Below the pieces are notes generated by a model. The model had not been told where the DNA came from. It saw only the letters and a list, made by a program, of their open reading frames with translations, and made no database searches. 64,000 nucleotides of DNA, taken from the NCBI GenBank assembly GCA_036873135.1, contig JAPTYO010000015.1, forward strand, positions 12,131,683 to 12,195,682, written 5' to 3'. The stretch comes from Clarkia xantiana subsp. parviflora (lineage: Eukaryota; Streptophyta; Magnoliopsida; Myrtales; Onagraceae). Made by a program: the position numbers and the translations under genes. Every line of letters begins with the position of its first letter. Position 1 is the stretch's first letter. Below are positions 8,535 to 19,307 of this stretch, piece after piece.

Positions 8535-11213
8535 ATGTGTAATAGTGAAGAGCTTTTCAAACGGTCAAGTCAACATGAGCAGCAAAAATCTGTGATGGAT
8601 AAGGTGCAGAAGCAAGATGTAGTCAACGATATTCATCAAATGGGCTACAATGAATCTCCCTCCGACGACTCCGATTTCTCCGACTCCGTCTTGAGGTACA
8701 TTAGCCAAATCCTCATGGAAGAACACATAGATGAAGAACCCTTCATGCTTGAAGATTCTCTGCAACTTCAAACTGCTGAAAAATCCTTCTACGACCTTCT
8801 TGGAGAGAAGTACCCTCCTAATTCTTCGCCAAGAGGGTTACGAAGAAAGGATCTCGAAATCGAAGACGAAGAAGATAGGATTAAAAAGCAAGCAGCTTTA
8901 TACGAAGAACCCGAGCTCCGCTCCGAAAAATTCGATCTTGTTCTACTATCGGTAAAATCGGTAAAGGCATAGGCCCTTTCATGGAACTCCGCAAATCCCT
9001 ACAAAACGGAGTCGTTAAGAATCGTCAGCTCCAATTATCAAACCCTAAATCTCGAGGAAAGAAGAAATTACGCAAAGAAGAAGAAGAAATAATTGATGTA
9101 AGATCTCTGCTTGTTCAATGCGCACAAGCTATTGCAAGAAACGATTACAGTAGCTCAAACGAGATTCTTGTGAAGATAAGATTACACAGCTCGCCTTTCG
9201 GGGACGGGACTCAGAGATTAGCGCATTGTTTCGCGAATGGTCTGGAGGCGAGAATGGCGGGGACGGGGAGCCAGATTTACAGAGGGTTGGTGAATAAGAG
9301 AAGGAGAGCAGGGGAGATGTTAAAGGCGTATCAGTTGTATCTTGCAGCGTGTCCCTTTCAGAGGATCTCTAATTTAGTGTCCAATAAGACGATACTAAAG
9401 CTAGTAGCGCAAGAAGAAGCAGAAGCAGTGCAGCAGATTCATATAATTGATTTCGGGATTCTGTATGGGTTCCAATGGCCTACTTTGATTCAACATTTTG
9501 GGGATCGGACATGTCCCATAAAGCTTCGCATCACCGGCATTGACTTCCCTCAATCTGGCTTCCGACCCTGTGCCAGGTATATACTTATATATCAATGATA
9601 AATTATATTATAGGTTGTTCGGAAATTTTGCTAAATTTTAGATGCATAAAAATTGCTACTTCTATTTGGATTTCCGTTTAATTTGGATAAAATGTGTGAT
9701 ATTTACGTGATGAAGAAAATAACTCGTAATTTATTTCATTGCACAAACATCAAGTAACAGTTTGATTAAATAATCAAATATTTGCTAGTAGTTTGATGTG
9801 TACAAATTGTTACCATTGTTAGGATTTTTGTCTAATTACGAATGAATGGAAACTGGGTATGTGATAAAAAGAAAAGCTAAAATTTTATTTGACTGCCAAA
9901 ATATTAGGTTTTTTTATTGTCTAAACATCATCTATTAATTTGTTCAACTGACCAAATATTAACTAATAATTCACCGCGGTTTTGTTCATTATGTTCTAGG
10001 CATGTGACCCGTTTTGTCCAAATTAGGCAAAGCTAGCAAAATATTTCTAACCGAACTAACAATTTATACACATGAACACATGAGTTACAAAATTTTAGAA
10101 AAAAACATTAGCCAACAATTTGATAACTAATAAATCAATTCTTGACGAGTATGTAACGAATATGTAAAATCGTGGTTGTCCATTGGACTAACTAAGCACG
10201 AAGCCGCAGTGGGGATAATCGATTCCTCTCAATTTTTGGTAACATGATTTCCACAGTAAAAAAAAATGTAATTACTGTCAATTTGACCATTTAAAATTTT
10301 AAATTTCACCATCTTATTTTTTAAAAATTTTATTGTTTGTCTATAGTTCAATTAATTCTTACCAAAATCATAGTTTTGTCCCGGAACTAACCATATAATA
10401 GGAGAACTTGTATCATAATCTTGGATGATTTGTTACAATAGAAAACTAATATATCATAAAGCTCAAATAGGAAAATTACGTAAATGTAATATAACCTAAG
10501 TCAATTAATTATATTGTATTAGTCTCCTAATATCAATTTCCTTAATATAATTCAGGGTGGAGGAAACGGGTCGAAGGTTAGAAGACTATGCGAGGAGCTT
10601 CGGTGTGCCGTTTGAGTTCAACGCGATCGCTAAGAGGTGGGAAGCGATTCAAATGGAAGAGCTGAAGATTGAGAGTAACGAGATGGTGGTGGTTAACTGC
10701 ATGTACCGGTTGAAGAACTTGTTCGACGAAACAGTCATAGAAAAGAGCCCTCGGGACGCAGTTCTAAACCTGGTTAGAAGAATCGAACCGGTGGTGTTCA
10801 TCCACGGCGTGGTTAACGGAACCCACAATGCGCCGTTCTTCGTGACGAGGTTTCGGGAAGCATTGTATCACTTCTCTTCATTGTTTGATATGGTAGACGT
10901 TGTGGTGCCTAAAGAGAATTTGGAGAGGATGGTGATTGAGAAGGATTTGTTTGGTTGGGAGGCTTTGAATAGTATTGCTTGTGAGGGGTGGGAAAGGGTT
11001 GAGAGGCCGGAGACTTATAAGCAGTGGCGAGTTCGTAATTTGAGGGCCGGGTTCAAACAGGTGGCGTTGGAGAAGAGTATTGTCAAGTTTGCAATTGGGA
11101 TGATGGAATCAAAGTATCATAAAGATTTCATGATTGATGAAGTGAGTAAGTGGTTACTTCAGGGGTGGAAAGGCCGGTTTTTGTTCGCACTTTCTACTTG
11201 GAAACCTACATAA
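8535..11213 (+). CDS. GRAS transcription factor, LISCL/SCL type, one intron and a probable frame break
   Basis: GRAS proteins are plant nuclear transcription regulators. The N-terminal part (8535-8972) has the acidic block typical of the LISCL subfamily (PSDDSDFSDSVLRYISQ, then AEKSFYDLLGEKYPP). The GRAS domain runs from 9098 and shows its motifs in order: leucine heptad I (VRSLLVQCAQAI), VHIID as IHIIDFGILYGFQWP, RVEETGRRL, heptad II (VVNCMYRLKNLFDE), PFYRE region (NAPFFVTRFREALYHF), RVRNLRAGF and the C-terminal SAW (WLLQGWKGRFLFALSTWKP). Two points are odd. The N-terminal and GRAS parts are in different frames, with the switch near 8940-8960, where the first frame stops at 8970-8972. An intron splits a gene family that usually lacks introns in its coding region. 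The GRAS domain itself is complete, so either the upstream part is pseudogenised, translation starts at 8981, or the sequence has an indel error. Confidence 0.88.
9577..10555 (+). other. intron within the GRAS domain (979 bp)
   Basis: The donor AG|GTATAT at 9576/9577 and acceptor TTCAG|GG at 10555/10556 join CCAR to RVEETGRRL exactly as in intronless relatives, restoring codon AGG across the junction. The intron is strongly AT-rich, as plant introns usually are. I see no repeat ends or target duplication that would mark it as a recent transposon insertion. Confidence 0.85.
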
Positions 11214-11292
11214 TCTCTGCCTCTGTTCTATCTATCTATACTGTTACAAATTTTGTGATATATATAGAGAGACCCACAGTGAAGATTTTTTA

Positions 11293-11490
11293 GGGTTAAA
11301 AATCTATTTATAGTATTAGGTTTCACTTGTTTTAGGATTAAAATGTTAATTTGGACAATTTTAGGTTTTATTTTTAAAGTAATTACACCGAAAATTAACT
11401 ATAATAAAATATGTTCATATTAACATTTTAATCATAAGACATCAAATCATAACATTAGTGAAACCTGAGACTGTAAATAAGTTCTTAACC
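11293..11490. mobile_element. MITE of about 200 bp after the GRAS stop codon
   Basis: The left arm starts GGGTTAAAAATCTATTTATA and the right arm ends CTGTAAATAAGTTCTTAACC. The two are imperfect inverted repeats for about 70 bases, including TTAGGTTTCACT against AGTGAAACCT and a shared AGGATTAAAATGTTAA-like segment. It starts about 80 bp after the GRAS stop and so may lie in its 3' UTR or terminator region. Confidence 0.72.
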
Positions 11491-11493
11491 TTG

Positions 11494-11758
11494 TTTCTTT
11501 TATCGTTTTCTTAAGTAATAACATGTCATATATGTTGACCCTTTTGTTCTTCTAAATTCAAGTTGAGGTAGTATCATTATGGTGTAAATATATTGTGTAA
11601 ACACCCCCGCTTACTTAATGAAGGTTTGTATATAGTGGATATAGTTTTTCATGGTATCATTATATAATGTTACTACCATTTTTTAACTTTGAATGTCATT
11701 GATAAAACTAAGGGTAATATTTGGTAATTCTTTTACCACTAATCATTGACTAAATTAA
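11494..11758. other. AT-rich intergenic DNA
   Basis: I see no coding potential or repeat structure here. The last bases, TAAATTAA, may be the degenerate left target duplication of the foldback element that follows. Confidence 0.5.
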
Positions 11759-13052
11759 GGGCTAATAACTAAATTGCTACCTGAACTTTGGTTCTCTTAC
11801 AAATCGCTACCACAATTTTTAATTTTGAAAATTAGCTACCTCAACTTTGAAATTCAGATCAAATCGCTACCTCAGTCAATTTTCTGTCAATTTAGACAGA
11901 ATTGAACCACATTTGTTTTTTTCAAGTATTTTTCTTCCAAAAATGTCATTGTCTCTCTTCCTTGCCTCCTTGCGTGAACATACTTCACCATATTCTCTTC
12001 CTTATCATCATTGCTTTATTATTTTATTCTATGTCGTATGTATATCTTCAATTCCAAAAGTTCAGACAAACTTCTACATTACTTATTAACAATTCCTCCA
12101 TCAAAACAAGCTGCAGAATTTAAAATTTGTTTTGTTGTTGTTTTGATGCGGTAATGGTGTTGTTTCACTGTTGTTTTTTTTTTTTTCCGCTTTTGCTTAT
12201 GCAATTTTTAGTTCGGTTTTAAATATATTACATTTAGGTTATGTGTTATTTTGCTTTGTTATCTTGTTGTAGTAAATATGTTGTATCATTGCTGTTTTTT
12301 TCACTTTTTGATGCTGCAATTTTCACTATTATGACGTTTACTTTTTGTTATTTTGTTGTTGAATCATAACAAATATTTTTCGTTATTCTATTGTTCAATT
12401 GCTTCCAACGAAAGGGGTCTGGGTATTTGTTGATCAAAGTCATAAAAAAGTAATACGTCCTTAAAATATAATACAAGTTAAGTTAAATTCACTCCACCTA
12501 TTAGCATTTTCAGCATTTGTACAAAAAGATAAAAGAAAAGATAATAATAAGAGATAAAAGAGAAGAAACACTTGAAAGAGACAACTTTAAATTTGTATCT
12601 ATGTCTGGTATAATTGGAACTAACATCAAAACAATTTGAATTCCGTTATATTTTCATTAGGATATATATGACATTTGCAAAATCCATACATAATTTTCAG
12701 GTGAACATAGCAAGTAGAGCAACGAAGTTAACCCTTTTTTATGGTGGAATTGTTAATTAGTAATATAGAAGTTTGTCTGAAATCTTGAAATTGAAGATAT
12801 ATATACGACATAGAAGAAAATAATAAAGCAAAGATGATAATGGAGAGAAGATGGTGAAGTATGTTCACGCAAGGAGACAATGAATAAAGACAATGACATT
12901 TTTGGAAGAAAAATATTTGGAAAAAACACATGTGGTTCAATTCTGTCTAAATGGAAAAAAAATTGACTAATAGCGATTTGATCTGATTTTCAAAGTTGAG
13001 GTAGCGATTTGTAAACGGGCCAAAGTTCATGTAGCAATTTGGTTATTCTCCC
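11759..13052. mobile_element. foldback element with roughly 330-bp inverted arms
   Basis: The segment 11759 to about 12110 is repeated in inverted orientation at about 12735-13052. Both arms begin (outside inwards) with GGG-TAATAACTAAATTGC or a close variant and contain the same short frame read outwards-in (MNHICFFQVFFFQKCHC on the plus strand, MNHMCFFQIFFFQKCHC on the minus). The 600-bp centre is T-rich and has no coding capacity. The terminal bases resemble those of the MITEs at 7665 and 13061, suggesting one superfamily, probably Mutator-like. The frames in the arms are not genes. Confidence 0.85.
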
Positions 13053-13060
13053 TTAATTAA

Positions 13061-13580
13061 GGGTTGATAACTAAAAAACTGTCCAAGATTTACCTGATGT
13101 TAAAAATAGGTGTCTGAAGTTTGAAATGTTAAAATGGACTGTCACATGTTTCATTATTTTTTTTAAAATTTGGTGTATTTTCATCTCCCTTCAATCATTT
13201 TCATCAACCCACTCACCCACTCATTATCCATCACTCCTTTTCACAAAATCGTCAAATTTCACCCAAAAGTTGAACATCAAAAGAAAAGGTTTCTAGCAGA
13301 GTGTGGTGGAGCAATTTCCAACGATAACGGAGCGAGATTTACTTGCGCGGATGTGGCCACCTTCTTAGCTGACGGTCCCGGCATGATGACGAGAGGGAGT
13401 GTGTATGGGAGCTCGAATTTGGCATTGGTTTCGTCAGAATTGACTTCTCTAAAGTAATCACACCGAGACACCACATTTTAACAAAATTTAAAGCTTGGAC
13501 ACTACAGTTTAACATTCGAAACTTCAGACACCTATTTTGAACATAAAGTAAACATTGATAGTTTTTTAGTTATTAACCTA
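13061..13580. mobile_element. long-TIR MITE, copy 2
   Basis: This copy retains both ends: GGGTTGATAACTAAAAAACT at the left and AGTTTTTTAGTTATTAACC at the right, with inverted similarity reaching about 100 bp inward. TTAATTAA flanks it on both sides (13053-13060 and 13581-13588), consistent with an 8-9 bp target duplication. The core (about 13290-13450) matches that of copy 1 and is more GC-rich than its surroundings. It inserted immediately next to the right end of the foldback element. Confidence 0.85.
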
Positions 13581-13629
13581 TTAATTAATAATATGATTTT
13601 TTGGCCATCATTAATTATTAATTATATAA

Positions 13630-15904
13630 CATCGACAGTTCTTGCGTTGCTGCCTCAAATCTTCTACTCGAAGTAAAGTGGGACCTGACTATCATCGTTA
13701 TCCTGCTTCAATTCGATCAAGACTTTGTCTTATTTCATTTTACAAAGCGTTGGAATTTCGTCCTCAAGGAATGTAACGTCTCTAAACTCATGTTCGACCA
13801 CGCCACCATTTTCTTGAGCTGACACAAATACATAACCCTTTGAGTTCTCTGAATACCTTATGAAGATACTCTTTAGTACTCTAGGTCCCAACTTGCCAAA
13901 ATGGCTACAAGTTGTATGTGTATAGTCCGCGCAACCCCACGGTCACAACCTGGTAAGGTTTAACTCTCTACTAGTCCATAACTCATATGGTGTTGTGTCT
14001 ACCGTTTTTGTCGGAACAAGGTTTACTATATGAGTGGCAGTTAAAAACGCGTCTCCCGAAAAAGGAGATTGGCAGTTGTTCTTGCGATATCATTGTTCTG
14101 ACCATGTTCAGGAGTGTTCGATTACGACGTACAACCACACTATTTTATTGCGGCGTGTTTGGGATTGTCGTTTGACGAGCAATTCCCCTTTCTTTGCATA
14201 ACTTATTAAACTCATTAGAGAGATATTCTCCACATCGATCAGTGTGTAAGGTTTTCACCTTTCGCTCCTGCTGATTCTCTACGAGCTTTAGAAAACTTAT
14301 AAAGCAATCTATAGCTTCGGATTTGTGAGTAATCAAATGAGTAGACCCATAACGGGTAAAGTCGTCTATGAAAGTCACGAAGTAACGTTTTCTACCCCTA
14401 GCGGTTACGTTCATTGGTCCACATACATCGGAATGAATCAGATGCAATGGGTAATCGGATCGTTGTGCTTCGACAAATGGCTTGCGGGTGGACTATCCAA
14501 CTAAACAGTCATGGAAAGTGTGTTTGACCACGTTGTTAGTTCCGGGTAGAACCCCTCGTCAAGCTAACGACTGAACTCTGCGATAGCTTATATGTCCTAG
14601 CCTCACATGCCATCCAGCCACTTCAGTTTATTGCTTCCCTAGAAGACAATGCATACATTCTATTCCAATTTATACTGCCATTCAAATCCATGATAATGAG
14701 ACCATTAGAGGAAAGTGCATGTCCATATAAGACGTTGCATTTATTTATCCGAACAAGGGTCTCCTCAAATGATAAAACAAAGTTATTATTCATAAGAGCG
14801 GAAACAGAAACAACATTTCTACGGATTCTAGGAGCATAAAGGACATTTTCAAGAAGTATGGTCATGTCGTTGTTCATAGACAACTTGTTGTTCCCTACTC
14901 CTATGACTTCAACATGTGAGTTGTCGCCAATGTATATCCTTTTAGAATCCTGCGGCAATCGTCTAAACTTGGCAAATAGTCTTTTGTCGTTGGCTATGTG
15001 GTCCGTTGCGCCTGAATCAAGAATCCAAGAAGGATTTGAGTCAGTTAATATGACGGTCGAGGAAACTAAAGCTTCCATAATATAACCAACATCGCGTACC
15101 TTTTTAGGGTGCGATTTTCTAGATCCTGCACCATCGCTTGTGCGACGTGGGCTGGAGTTCCCGCAGCTATCTCGGATTTTAATATGAGATTGCCCTGTTT
15201 AGGGTTAGTCAACATTTTATCGTCGACAGCTTGTTGTTTCTTTCTCTTGTTCCTGTTCTTCCTCTTTCTCTACCCAGCTTGTCCCGACATCTTTATGTCT
15301 TACGACATTGATGCCAATTGAGCTTCTTCCATCTCGATCAATTTCACGACTGATGCATGATCTAGCACGGAACCACTAACAAATAATAAAGCCTTGGCTG
15401 CTCTCCCAGACCTCGGGAGAATCCCGATGATGGCTTGAAATTTATTCCATTCACCCATCTGACTTTCTTCTTCTAATGGTTTCCACATGCGTAGGAGGTG
15501 GAAATTTATTCCATTCACCCATCTACTTTTTCAAGTACACTTTTGCTGTTGTTGTTTAGACAATCTTTGAAAGTTGGTATAAGTGGGTGCAGTATAACTG
15601 CTATGCCACTTCCGTAGTTCAGGAAGAGTGCATCCCAGATGTCCTTTGTTACCGAAACATCCTTATACACATCATGGAAGTCCTAATACATCTCAAACAA
15701 CAGTATCTCCCTTGCTTTCTTGTCAACTTGCTCCCACTGGAAATGTGCGAATGCTAGTCCCTTAGTGAGACCATCATCTGGGCAGCTCATTTTCTTTTGA
15801 ATGTGGTCTATAACACCTTGACTTTTCAGCAGTGTACTGACGCGTTTGCTCCATGAGTCGTAGTTCGTCTCAATCAAAAGCTCATTAGCACATGATGAAG
15901 CCAT
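13630..15904 (-). pseudogene. decayed copia gag-protease-integrase
   Basis: Read on the minus strand this is a copia polyprotein in pieces. Gag starts at 15904 (MASSCANELLIETNYDSWSK) and continues past a stop into 15518-15300. Protease lies at 15078-14623 with WILDSGATDHIAND. The integrase core is at 14447-14145, with HSDVCGPM, FIDDFTRYG and HTDRCGEY, where Cys replaces the usual Gly after DR. The segment 13980-13750 matches the linker after integrase (SKLGPRVLKSIFIRYSENSKG). Similarity stops near 13630, before any reverse transcriptase. Several stops and frame changes separate the parts, so no functional protein is possible. The matching PBS and LTR lie at 18695-19307. Confidence 0.88.
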
Positions 15905-18694
15905 CTATGTTGTAATTCGTTACTAACACATTGATAATCACACATAATCAGGGAGACAATAACATTTTGAGAAAGAATTGCATACATCGGATATCTATTA
16001 AGATGGAATACGAAAAATAATGATTACTCGTCCATCTAAACCAACCGACCGCCAGTAAACCGAGGGAATGGGTTCGTGAAAGAGTTCACATTACCGTCGT
16101 CTTAAATCAAATAGATCACTCTCTTAAAACGGTTATATTCGCAAATTACCGGAACGGGAATTTTAAAATAAGTATACCCGATCTTGGCTTTCCCAAGGCC
16201 CTTTTGTATTTGAAAAGTGTTCCGATGAACTTACACATGCATATACAATTCTACTTCACAAGTAAATTATCACAGCAAGCCAAATTCATCAACCAAACCA
16301 CACATCATGCATACGCATCATGCGTCTAATGTTCCGAAGAACTCATGCTAGCACATATATAATTCTACTTTATAAGTAAACTATCACATGCAGCTACATC
16401 CTCAACATTCAAGCATACGTGTCATACATGAAACTTCCACATCAAACATGCATATTTGGCGACTGGCTTTTGTTTTAATTTTTTTTTAAATATTAGGGGC
16501 TAACTTGCAATTCATGCTTACAGTTAATCATGCGTGTTTCTAGACATGAATCCTAGGCAATCGCAACCATCACAACATGTATGTCCTAGTGCGCTTACCA
16601 TATATTTAACCAGGGCTTTGCCCCCCCAACATCCAGCTAGCATGACATAGTTAAGACAACAGTTCTAATTAATATATGTTACGAAAAGTAAACAATTGCA
16701 ATTTAGCCCTCTAGTTAATCCAGTCCCTGAATCATGTATTTCCGAGATCCATCTACATAATCGAAACTAGGCATTAAGGTTTAATCAAAACATGAAAGTT
16801 TTAAACCTTTGAGCACTGTGTAGACTATTCAAAGTTCGAAAAAATTTGATTTTAAAAATTGACCATCTTATTTTATTAATTGACTTGAATTCGATTTTGA
16901 AAAATCCGGTTCGGTTCAGTCAATTTCGGTCTGGTTCGGTTCTGGTCCAGTAAATCCGGTTCAGTTCGGTCTGGTTTTATTTTCAAAATCTGGTTCGGTC
17001 AGAACTGGTTCAATAAAATAGGGTTCGGTTCAACACGCAAAAAAACGGTTCAGTTAGGTCCACTTAATTACCCCGGTTCAGTTGATAGCAAGATGACGGA
17101 GTTGCTAACTACGATGTGCCACTTGTGTATCAGATGCTGGACGAGGAAATAGACGAATTTTATATTACCCTTCAATTCGAATTAGCAAAAGCAATGTCTC
17201 CTTGCATAATATGGATTCCAAACATTCATGATCTGGATGAGAATGAGTCGAATTACTTATCCCTCGGTCTATTAGTGAACCATCTCTCCAGGGATTGTGA
17301 ACGATGTTCCACTAAAAATGATATTCTTGTTATTGCTTCGACTCATATTCCCCAAAAAGTGGATCCCGCTCTAATAGCTCCGGATAAATTAAATATATGC
17401 ATTAAGATACGAAGGCTTCTTATTCCACAACAACGAAAGTGCATTTTCACCCTTTCATATACTAGGGCATTTCACTTGGAAAAGAAAATGTTCCATACTA
17501 ATGGATTCGGGTCCACAACCTTGGGTCCAGGTGTACCAGATCTTGTAGTACTTACCAACGAGGCCCTATCGATTAGTATTACACATAAGAAATCAATTAT
17601 AGAAACTACTACAATTAGATCTGCTCTTTATAGAAAAACTTGGGATTTGCGAGCCGACGTAAGACCGGTTCAGGAGCATGTGATCATTTTCTATCAGATA
17701 GGAAGGGTTGTTGCACAAAATGTACTTCTAAGGAATTGCCCCATAGATTCTATATCTATCTATATTAAGAAGAACTCATGTGACGGAGGGGATTCTTATT
17801 TGCCTAACCCGGCTAGGTCGAACCGATTAAGAAAATATGGTTTGGCTTTAATCATATCCGGTTTTGCAAATTGGACCGGCCCATTAAACTCATAGGGTTA
17901 GGCCGAAATAATCTTGTGGGCTAAGTAGGGTTTTAAAGTCCACTAAAAACATAACTTAGCCTCCAAGAAATATTAATTATATAAAATAATTTCCAATATT
18001 GTATATATATATATATATATAAAATTCGGCACATAATAAATTTATACATATTTATTGTTAAGATTCTATCTTTAAAAAAAAAATCAATCAACAATATATA
18101 TGTATATATAAATTTCGGCACATATATATATTATTTATTGTCAATATCTATAATAGGAAAATAAATATACGACAATATATTTTCTTAATCTTTTAGGTAA
18201 CTAAATCTATCAAGAATATCATTATCCCTATAAATTAGCTAGATATATTGATAGTTATATATATTTCTATATATTAATGTGAACCTATCCATATATTTCC
18301 AATTATAGATATATTGTCACCTTTAATAAAAATTAAAATATGGTAAAAAATATCAACAATAATTTCGGCCGAAACTTGCTTTCTTGGGGCCTAAGAAATT
18401 TAAAAATTTACCTTGTTAATTTACCTAGGGTTCGGCCAAAACATGTAATTGGAGATAAGTGGTCAAATTTCAAGATCAAATTTTAATAAGATCTACAATC
18501 CAATGTTTGATTTTGGTAAAAGTCTCCTTTTTCTTGAATATCATGAACATCAAATTTTACTAAGTACTTCATGAAAGTTTCGGAACTTACAATTATACAA
18601 ATCAGAAATTTTAAATTTTCACTTTAAAATTTTTTGGCCAACTATGTTAAAATCAAGAACAACAATTTATCAAAATCAAGATCTCCTAACACAG
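15905..18694 (-). other. long non-coding leader of the minus copia element, with plastid DNA inside
   Basis: This lies between the PBS (18695-18706) and the gag start (15904). It is AT-rich and carries degenerate repeats, for example near-copies around 16244-16280 and 16352-16392 (ATTCTACTTCACAAGTAAA), and a run of GGTTCGGTT-type motifs at 16905-17080. Apart from the ycf2 fragment at 17094-17803 I see no coding sequence. At about 2.8 kb it is very long for a copia leader, and part of it may be inserted DNA. Confidence 0.55.
17094..17803 (+). pseudogene. ycf2: nuclear copy of part of chloroplast ycf2
   Basis: Ycf2 is the large plastid-encoded AAA-type protein of land plants, linked to protein import. 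The translation from 17140 matches its conserved central region: [17 protein letters not shown], the Walker-B-like [16 protein letters not shown], then [38 protein letters not shown] and [14 protein letters not shown]. Similarity begins at about 17094 and ends at about 17803 ([16 protein letters not shown]), after which the frame runs into unrelated DNA to a stop at 17893-17895. It covers about a tenth of the gene and lacks both ends. The frame is still open, but substitutions relative to the plastid protein suggest an old nuclear transfer rather than contamination. Confidence 0.93.
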
Positions 18695-18706
18695 GCTCTG
18701 ATACCA
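18695..18706 (-). other. primer-binding site (initiator tRNA-Met), minus strand
   Basis: GCTCTGATACCA on the plus strand is TGGTATCAGAGC on the minus strand. It sits one base inside the LTR that ends at 18708 and gives the orientation of the element. Confidence 0.88.
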
Positions 18707-18707
18707 G

Positions 18708-19307
18708 TGTTGTACTACGGGGCAAATTACTACGGAAATATAAACACGGGTACATACTTCAAATCAGAATTACGCAACAGAAGATGTGCACATACCATAA
18801 ATCTTTTCCGTAGTCCCAAGGATATTGCTGAGGGAATTCACGATCCACCGGACGGAACCCGTAGAGGTTCTTGTTAAGGAAGCTCTACGCGGTATTAGCT
18901 CCACAGCAAAGCCTCTGATCGATTCTTGGCAGGGACGGATCTCCGGAGTGTTTGCTTTAAGCAAATTTGCACACCCTTGGTGCTTGGTGAGGTTCGGCCG
19001 AACTAATAGTATTTAGGGAGGAGGGTGTTTATCTCAAATCACCACTTAGGAGGAATTGTGAACTATATTAATAAAAACTCTAACGCCCCTTATTTATAGG
19101 AGGAGCAAAGTGGACAAAAGTCCACTTTGCCCCTTTATTATTTCGGCCGGCCTATATGTGTAAGGGAGGCCCAATTTTGAGCCTGTCATTTCAATTGGGA
19201 TTTGGGTCAATCCCAATTTCCCTAATGTGACATTTACCCAATTTATTAGGTAACATATAAATATTAATGGGCTTCTATTTACGTCGCCCAATCACCATAT
19301 GCTAACA
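18708..19307 (-). repeat. 5' LTR of the decayed minus-strand copia element
   Basis: 600 bp, starting (minus strand) TGTTAGCATATGG at 19307 and ending ACAACA at 18708, next to the PBS. It includes a TATA-like CTATAAATAAGG near 19093-19104. It is clearly related to the plus-strand LTR at 19986-20574 but diverged. No partner 3' LTR remains on the left side. Confidence 0.85.

Noticed and set aside
9577..10555. GRAS intron as a transposon insertion
   Set aside because: No terminal repeats, target duplication or coding remnant could be seen, and splice sites are exact.
11847..12940. Small hydrophobic ORFs in the foldback arms (11847-12123 plus, 12728-12940 minus)
   Set aside because: The two are the same sequence read from opposite arms of an inverted repeat; no sign of coding constraint.
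17116..17895. A 259-codon ORF as a functional nuclear gene
   Set aside because: It is an internal part of plastid ycf2 without either end, fused to unrelated DNA at its C-terminus and without a transit peptide.
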